A stretch of 7,506 nucleotides of DNA from Clostridiales bacterium (GTDB lineage: Bacteria; Bacillota; Clostridia; Saccharofermentanales; Saccharofermentanaceae): NCBI GenBank assembly GCA_016930475.1, contig JAFGGR010000178.1:1-7506 (forward strand), in the 5' to 3' direction. Made by a program: the position numbers and the translations under genes. The notes beneath the pieces are model-generated. The model was not told where the DNA came from, made no database searches, and saw only the letters and a list, made by a program, of their open reading frames with translations. Below, one piece after another: positions 4,955-7,506 of the stretch; positions within the stretch are counted from its first letter, which is position 1, and every line of letters begins with the position of its first letter.

Positions 4955-6175
4955 ATGATAACAGAGCGAGGTCCGCACGGAACGGTTGCGGTTGTGACAA
5001 TTGAATCGGATAAGGAGGTGGTTCCGCATGCGCTTTCTGCCTTGCGGAACCGCGCCTGTCGGAAGTTTCTTCCGGTCTATGTCCGGGAGCTTTTCGGGCA
5101 GAAACAGTTATGTGTGGACTGCACGGGGCTGATCCGCGTGATCGATCCGGCCGTTTCCCGCGTATACCTGACTCTCGAAGCCCGTCGCAAAGCGGTTGCG
5201 GATCTTCTGAGCGGAGTGATAGAGATGTTGGATCTGCTCCTGGATCCGTCCGGACTCATTCTTAGGCCGGAGGATATTTGGTTACATCCCGAGAGCGGAG
5301 AAATGTTCTTTGTCTATTTACCTTGGCGGTCCTTGCGTGGCAAATCGGGATGTGTCTTATCCGATGTGGATGCGGTTGAGCTTGAGAACCTGTTGATGCA
5401 TGATTTTTTCTCAGAGGCCGTATCCGAGACTTTTCGTCATTGCCTTACAGATTGCGTACTCAAGGGTGACGAGGCCGGTTTCGGAAGAGCTCTGGACGGG
5501 ATGAGTCATCCGGATATTGTCGCCTACGCAAAAATGAAGCGATTTTCCGCACTGAGCCTGTCTTTAAGCGCGATCCTAATGTTGATGATCATTGTCCTGT
5601 TGGGCATATTTCAATTGTCCGAGAGACCGAAGGGATTTCTTCGGGCGTGGGAATGGGCTCCTTTATATTCGATTTCTTTTTTGCTTCTGACGATCGGCGT
5701 ATGCAAGAAGCCTCGATCAATAAATAACTCAGCCCCCCCTGCGGAGATGATCGGGAAGCCGGCCTCCTCGAATAAGGACCTGTTCTTTCCGGATTCGAAT
5801 GATTGCCTGACCGCAGCCGGCGGGAAAGAAGAATCAACCCTTGAGCCGGGATTTTTAGTTGAGCAAAGCGATTACGGGCACAAGCTCCCGAAGAAAAGGA
5901 GATGCGTGATTTGGACCGATGACTTTCTGATCGGATCAGATCACTTGTTGTGTGATTATCCCATCGACCATCCGTCGGTTTCAGCGAGACATGCCCGAAT
6001 TGTGAGGCGGCAGGGTATGTTTTTTCTGGTGGATCTGGGGTCACGGGACGGAAGTTACATCGGTCATCGCAAACTTTTTACGCACGAAGAAAATCCGCTG
6101 TTGGACGGAGATACGATTCGCATCGGGGAAGTTCGCTTTCGATTTTCCTTTGACGATCGGGTTGCAGATCCATAG
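4955..6175 (+). CDS. membrane-anchored FHA-domain protein (DUF6382-like N-terminus) of the Tad locus
   Basis: A 406-residue protein. Residues 1 to about 190 resemble the DUF6382-type domain found before FHA domains in Clostridia Tad loci. Two hydrophobic segments (about 198-219 and 235-250) anchor it in the membrane; residues 251-315 are a polar linker. A C-terminal FHA fold (about 318-398) has Phe-Leu-Ile-Gly-Ser, His-Pro-Ser-Val-Ser-Ala-Arg-His-Ala and Asp-Leu-Gly-Ser-Arg-Asp-Gly-Ser-Tyr. FHA domains bind phosphothreonine peptides. Here the usual Gly-Arg is Gly-Ser, the Ser-Arg-X-His motif is Ser-Ala-Arg-His and the Asn of the Asn-Gly motif is Asp, so phosphopeptide binding may be weakened or lost. 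Such proteins probably scaffold or regulate pilus assembly; the exact role is not known to me. A G-rich ribosome binding site (GGGGGG, 4946-4951) precedes the ATG. It is the last tad-side gene before the convergent atp genes. Confidence 0.75.
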   Translation: MITERGPHGTVAVVTIESDKEVVPHALSALRNRACRKFLPVYVRELFGQKQLCVDCTGLIRVIDPAVSRVYLTLEARRKAVADLLSGVIEMLDLLLDPSGLILRPEDIWLHPESGEMFFVYLPWRSLRGKSGCVLSDVDAVELENLLMHDFFSEAVSETFRHCLTDCVLKGDEAGFGRALDGMSHPDIVAYAKMKRFSALSLSLSAILMLMIIVLLGIFQLSERPKGFLRAWEWAPLYSISFLLLTIGVCKKPRSINNSAPPAEMIGKPASSNKDLFFPDSNDCLTAAGGKEESTLEPGFLVEQSDYGHKLPKKRRCVIWTDDFLIGSDHLLCDYPIDHPSVSARHARIVRRQGMFFLVDLGSRDGSYIGHRKLFTHEENPLLDGDTIRIGEVRFRFSFDDRVADP

Positions 6176-6220
6176 CCAGATCAAGCCCGTTTGATAGTAC
6201 AAGATATTAGGAAGACCCCG
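6176..6220. other. intergenic gap between convergent tad and atp genes
   Basis: These 45 bases separate two convergent operons, where a bidirectional terminator would be expected. I see only a weak ATCAA-N6-TTGAT dyad at 6180-6195 with no GC-rich stem and no T-run on either strand. Termination here may be Rho-dependent or may occur inside the opposing genes. Confidence 0.5.
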
Positions 6221-6700
6221 CTACTTTGCCTCTTCGTCTCTGAATATCTTCTCTATCAATCGTTTCTGCTTCTCGTTGCCGTGTTGTTTGGCAGCATTGA
6301 TCCTGGCAACAGCACGCCTCAAAGAGTTTTCCGAGTAATATCTTTCTTCGGAGTTATATGGAGCCTCTGTCAATCTCTCTTTCGCACGTTCATAGGCATT
6401 TACCGCACGCTGGACGTCTATTTCTTCGGGCCAGTTTGCCGAGACGCATAAGACCAGCAAAAGGTGTTGCCCGATTTCCGCGAAACCGTCTGTTAACACC
6501 CCATATTGAGAAACTCCGCCGACAGTGATTGAAATAATTCCGGGGGTTAACGCAATAACCATCGGTGCATGACCGGGTAAAATTCCGACTCTTCCGTTCA
6601 GGGAACTCAACGAAACGGATTCAACCGGCCCCTCGTAGAAATGACGATAAGGGGTTACGATTTCAAGCATCATGGTTTTTGTTTTTTTCTCTGAGCTCAT
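6221..6700 (-). CDS. atpC: F-type ATP synthase epsilon subunit
   Basis: The 159-residue epsilon subunit of the F1 sector, part of the central stalk joining the catalytic head to the c-ring and able to inhibit ATP hydrolysis. The N-terminal beta-sandwich (about 10-95) has the family hallmark Gly-Ile-Leu-Pro-Gly-His-Ala-Pro-Met-Val and Asp-Gly-Phe-Ala-Glu-Ile. The C-terminal helical hairpin (about 105-150) carries Ala-Tyr-Glu-Arg-Ala-Lys-Glu-Arg-Leu and Ser-Leu-Arg-Arg-Ala-Val-Ala-Arg. It is some 20 residues longer than the usual 130-140, with nine extra residues before Met-Met-Leu-Glu-Ile-Val and a longer charged tail. The start at 6700 has GGAAG upstream; the internal Met codons at 6673 and 6670 follow an A-run without a ribosome binding site, so the longer form is preferred. 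It follows atpD by 70 bases, in the usual order. Confidence 0.93.
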   Translation of the reverse strand: MSSEKKTKTMMLEIVTPYRHFYEGPVESVSLSSLNGRVGILPGHAPMVIALTPGIISITVGGVSQYGVLTDGFAEIGQHLLLVLCVSANWPEEIDVQRAVNAYERAKERLTEAPYNSEERYYSENSLRRAVARINAAKQHGNEKQKRLIEKIFRDEEAK

Positions 6701-6770
6701 ATTCTGCTTCCATTGACCGATATTTTGGCATAATCATTTATTTGATAAGCGGACTCGGACTCGTTCATGA

Positions 6771-7506
6771 TCACTCGGAATTGTTTTTAAATGACTTATA
6801 CACATCCTCGATGTCGCCCTTCATAAAGAAGTGCTGTTCGGGAATATGATCCACACCTCCGGATATGATTTCGCCGAATGAACGGACCGTCTTATCGACC
6901 GGAACGTATCTTGGCGGATATCCGGTCGAATCCTCGGTTACATAAAAAGGTTGAGAGAGAAATTTTTGAATTTTTCTGGCTCGCCCTACTGCTTTTCGAT
7001 CGGATTCGCTTAATTCCTCCATCCCGAGGATCGCGATGATGTCCTGAAGCTGTCTATAGCGTTGCAGTGTTTCCTGAACCATTCGCGCTACATGATAGTG
7101 ATCTTTTCCGACGATGGACTCACTGAGTATTCTCGATGAGGATTCCAACGGATCCACCGCCGGGTATATCCCCAACTCGACGACCGATCGGGACAAAACG
7201 ATGTTTGCGTCGAGATGAGCAAAAGTAGTCGCCGGTGCAGGGTCCGTCAAATCGTCGGCAGGAACATAAACGGCCTGAATCGACGTAATCGAGCCGTGTT
7301 CGGTCGAAGTAATTCTTTCCTGCAGTTGACCGACTTCGTTGGCCAGGGTCGGTTGGTATCCGACGGCGGAAGGAATGCGGCCCAGAAGTGCGGAAACCTC
7401 GGCTCCCGCCTGTACAAAGCGATAGATGTTATCGATAAACAAGAGTACGTCTTTGTTTTTTTGGTCGCGAAAATACTCGGCCATCGTCAGCCCCGCGAGA
7501 GGCGCC
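6771..7506 (-). CDS. atpD: F-type ATP synthase beta subunit, C-terminal half (partial)
   Basis: The catalytic beta subunit of F1 ATP synthase; the 5' end lies beyond 7506, leaving about 245 residues. The frame enters the window open, reading Ala-Pro-Leu-Ala-Gly-Leu-Thr before Met-Ala-Glu-Tyr-Phe-Arg-Asp, so the Met at 7484 is internal and not a start. Visible hallmarks are Walker B Val-Leu-Leu-Phe-Ile-Asp-Asn, Val-Pro-Ala-Asp-Asp-Leu-Thr-Asp-Pro-Ala-Pro-Ala-Thr with Thr-Phe-Ala-His-Leu-Asp, Tyr-Pro-Ala-Val-Asp-Pro-Leu, the DELSD-like loop written Glu-Glu-Leu-Ser-Glu-Ser-Asp, and Lys-Phe-Leu-Ser-Gln-Pro-Phe. Walker A falls outside the window. The C-terminus looks complete. It is the gene before atpC in an operon convergent with the tad genes. 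Confidence 0.96.
   Translation of the reverse strand, partial: APLAGLTMAEYFRDQKNKDVLLFIDNIYRFVQAGAEVSALLGRIPSAVGYQPTLANEVGQLQERITSTEHGSITSIQAVYVPADDLTDPAPATTFAHLDANIVLSRSVVELGIYPAVDPLESSSRILSESIVGKDHYHVARMVQETLQRYRQLQDIIAILGMEELSESDRKAVGRARKIQKFLSQPFYVTEDSTGYPPRYVPVDKTVRSFGEIISGGVDHIPEQHFFMKGDIEDVYKSFKNNSE

Noticed and set aside
5589..6044. - strand open frame of 151 codons inside the FHA gene
   Set aside because: Arg/Ser-rich composition typical of an antisense shadow; it lies wholly within a supported gene.
6180..6195. ATCAA-N6-TTGAT dyad as a terminator between convergent operons
   Set aside because: The stem is only five AT-rich pairs and no T-run follows on either strand.

Overview
The window looks like part of a low-to-mid-GC Firmicute chromosome, most likely a Clostridia-type anaerobe. 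Supporting signs are strong AAGGAGG-type ribosome binding sites, a Flp1-like pilin with a class III prepilin signal, a DUF6382-like plus FHA protein beside Tad genes, and an F-type ATP synthase operon end. It falls into three blocks: the right end of an integrated mobile element (1 to about 2795), the interrupted host Tad pilus locus (about 2794-6175, + strand), and the end of the ATP synthase operon (6221-7506, - strand, convergent).

Mobile element. A divergent control region (26-181) separates a leftward gene, of which only the first 8 codons are visible, from a rightward run of three genes: an XRE-family regulator, a small Thr-rich lipoprotein and a large serine integrase. The control region holds a good leftward promoter (TTGACA-17-TACTAT), a weaker rightward one, and four inverted repeats whose centres (55, 85, 115, 145) are exactly 30 bp apart, with promoter elements in the gaps. 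This is the layout of a lysogeny or ICE maintenance switch. The lipoprotein sits between regulator and integrase, where some Gram-positive prophages carry a superinfection-exclusion lipoprotein. The other end of the element lies left of the window.

Interrupted host locus. About 20 bp after the integrase stop the frame becomes the C-terminal third or less of a Tad/CpaF secretion ATPase, beginning at its Arg-Pro-Asp-Arg / Walker B segment. The 5' part with Walker A is absent, so the integrase has most likely inserted the element into cpaF/tadA and the junction (att site) is near 2774-2800. Downstream follow a natural TadB-TadC fusion in the inner membrane, a Flp1-like pilin and a membrane-anchored FHA protein. 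No terminator is visible between integrase and cpaF remnant, so element transcription may run into the remaining tad genes. Excision would be expected to restore cpaF, making this a candidate on/off switch for a Tad pilus.

ATP synthase end. atpD (beta, 5' end outside the window) and atpC (epsilon) lie on the - strand in the usual order and mark ordinary core chromosome on the far side. No tRNA, rRNA, CRISPR array, insertion sequence or clear intrinsic terminator was seen, and no stretch over 300 bases lacks a gene.
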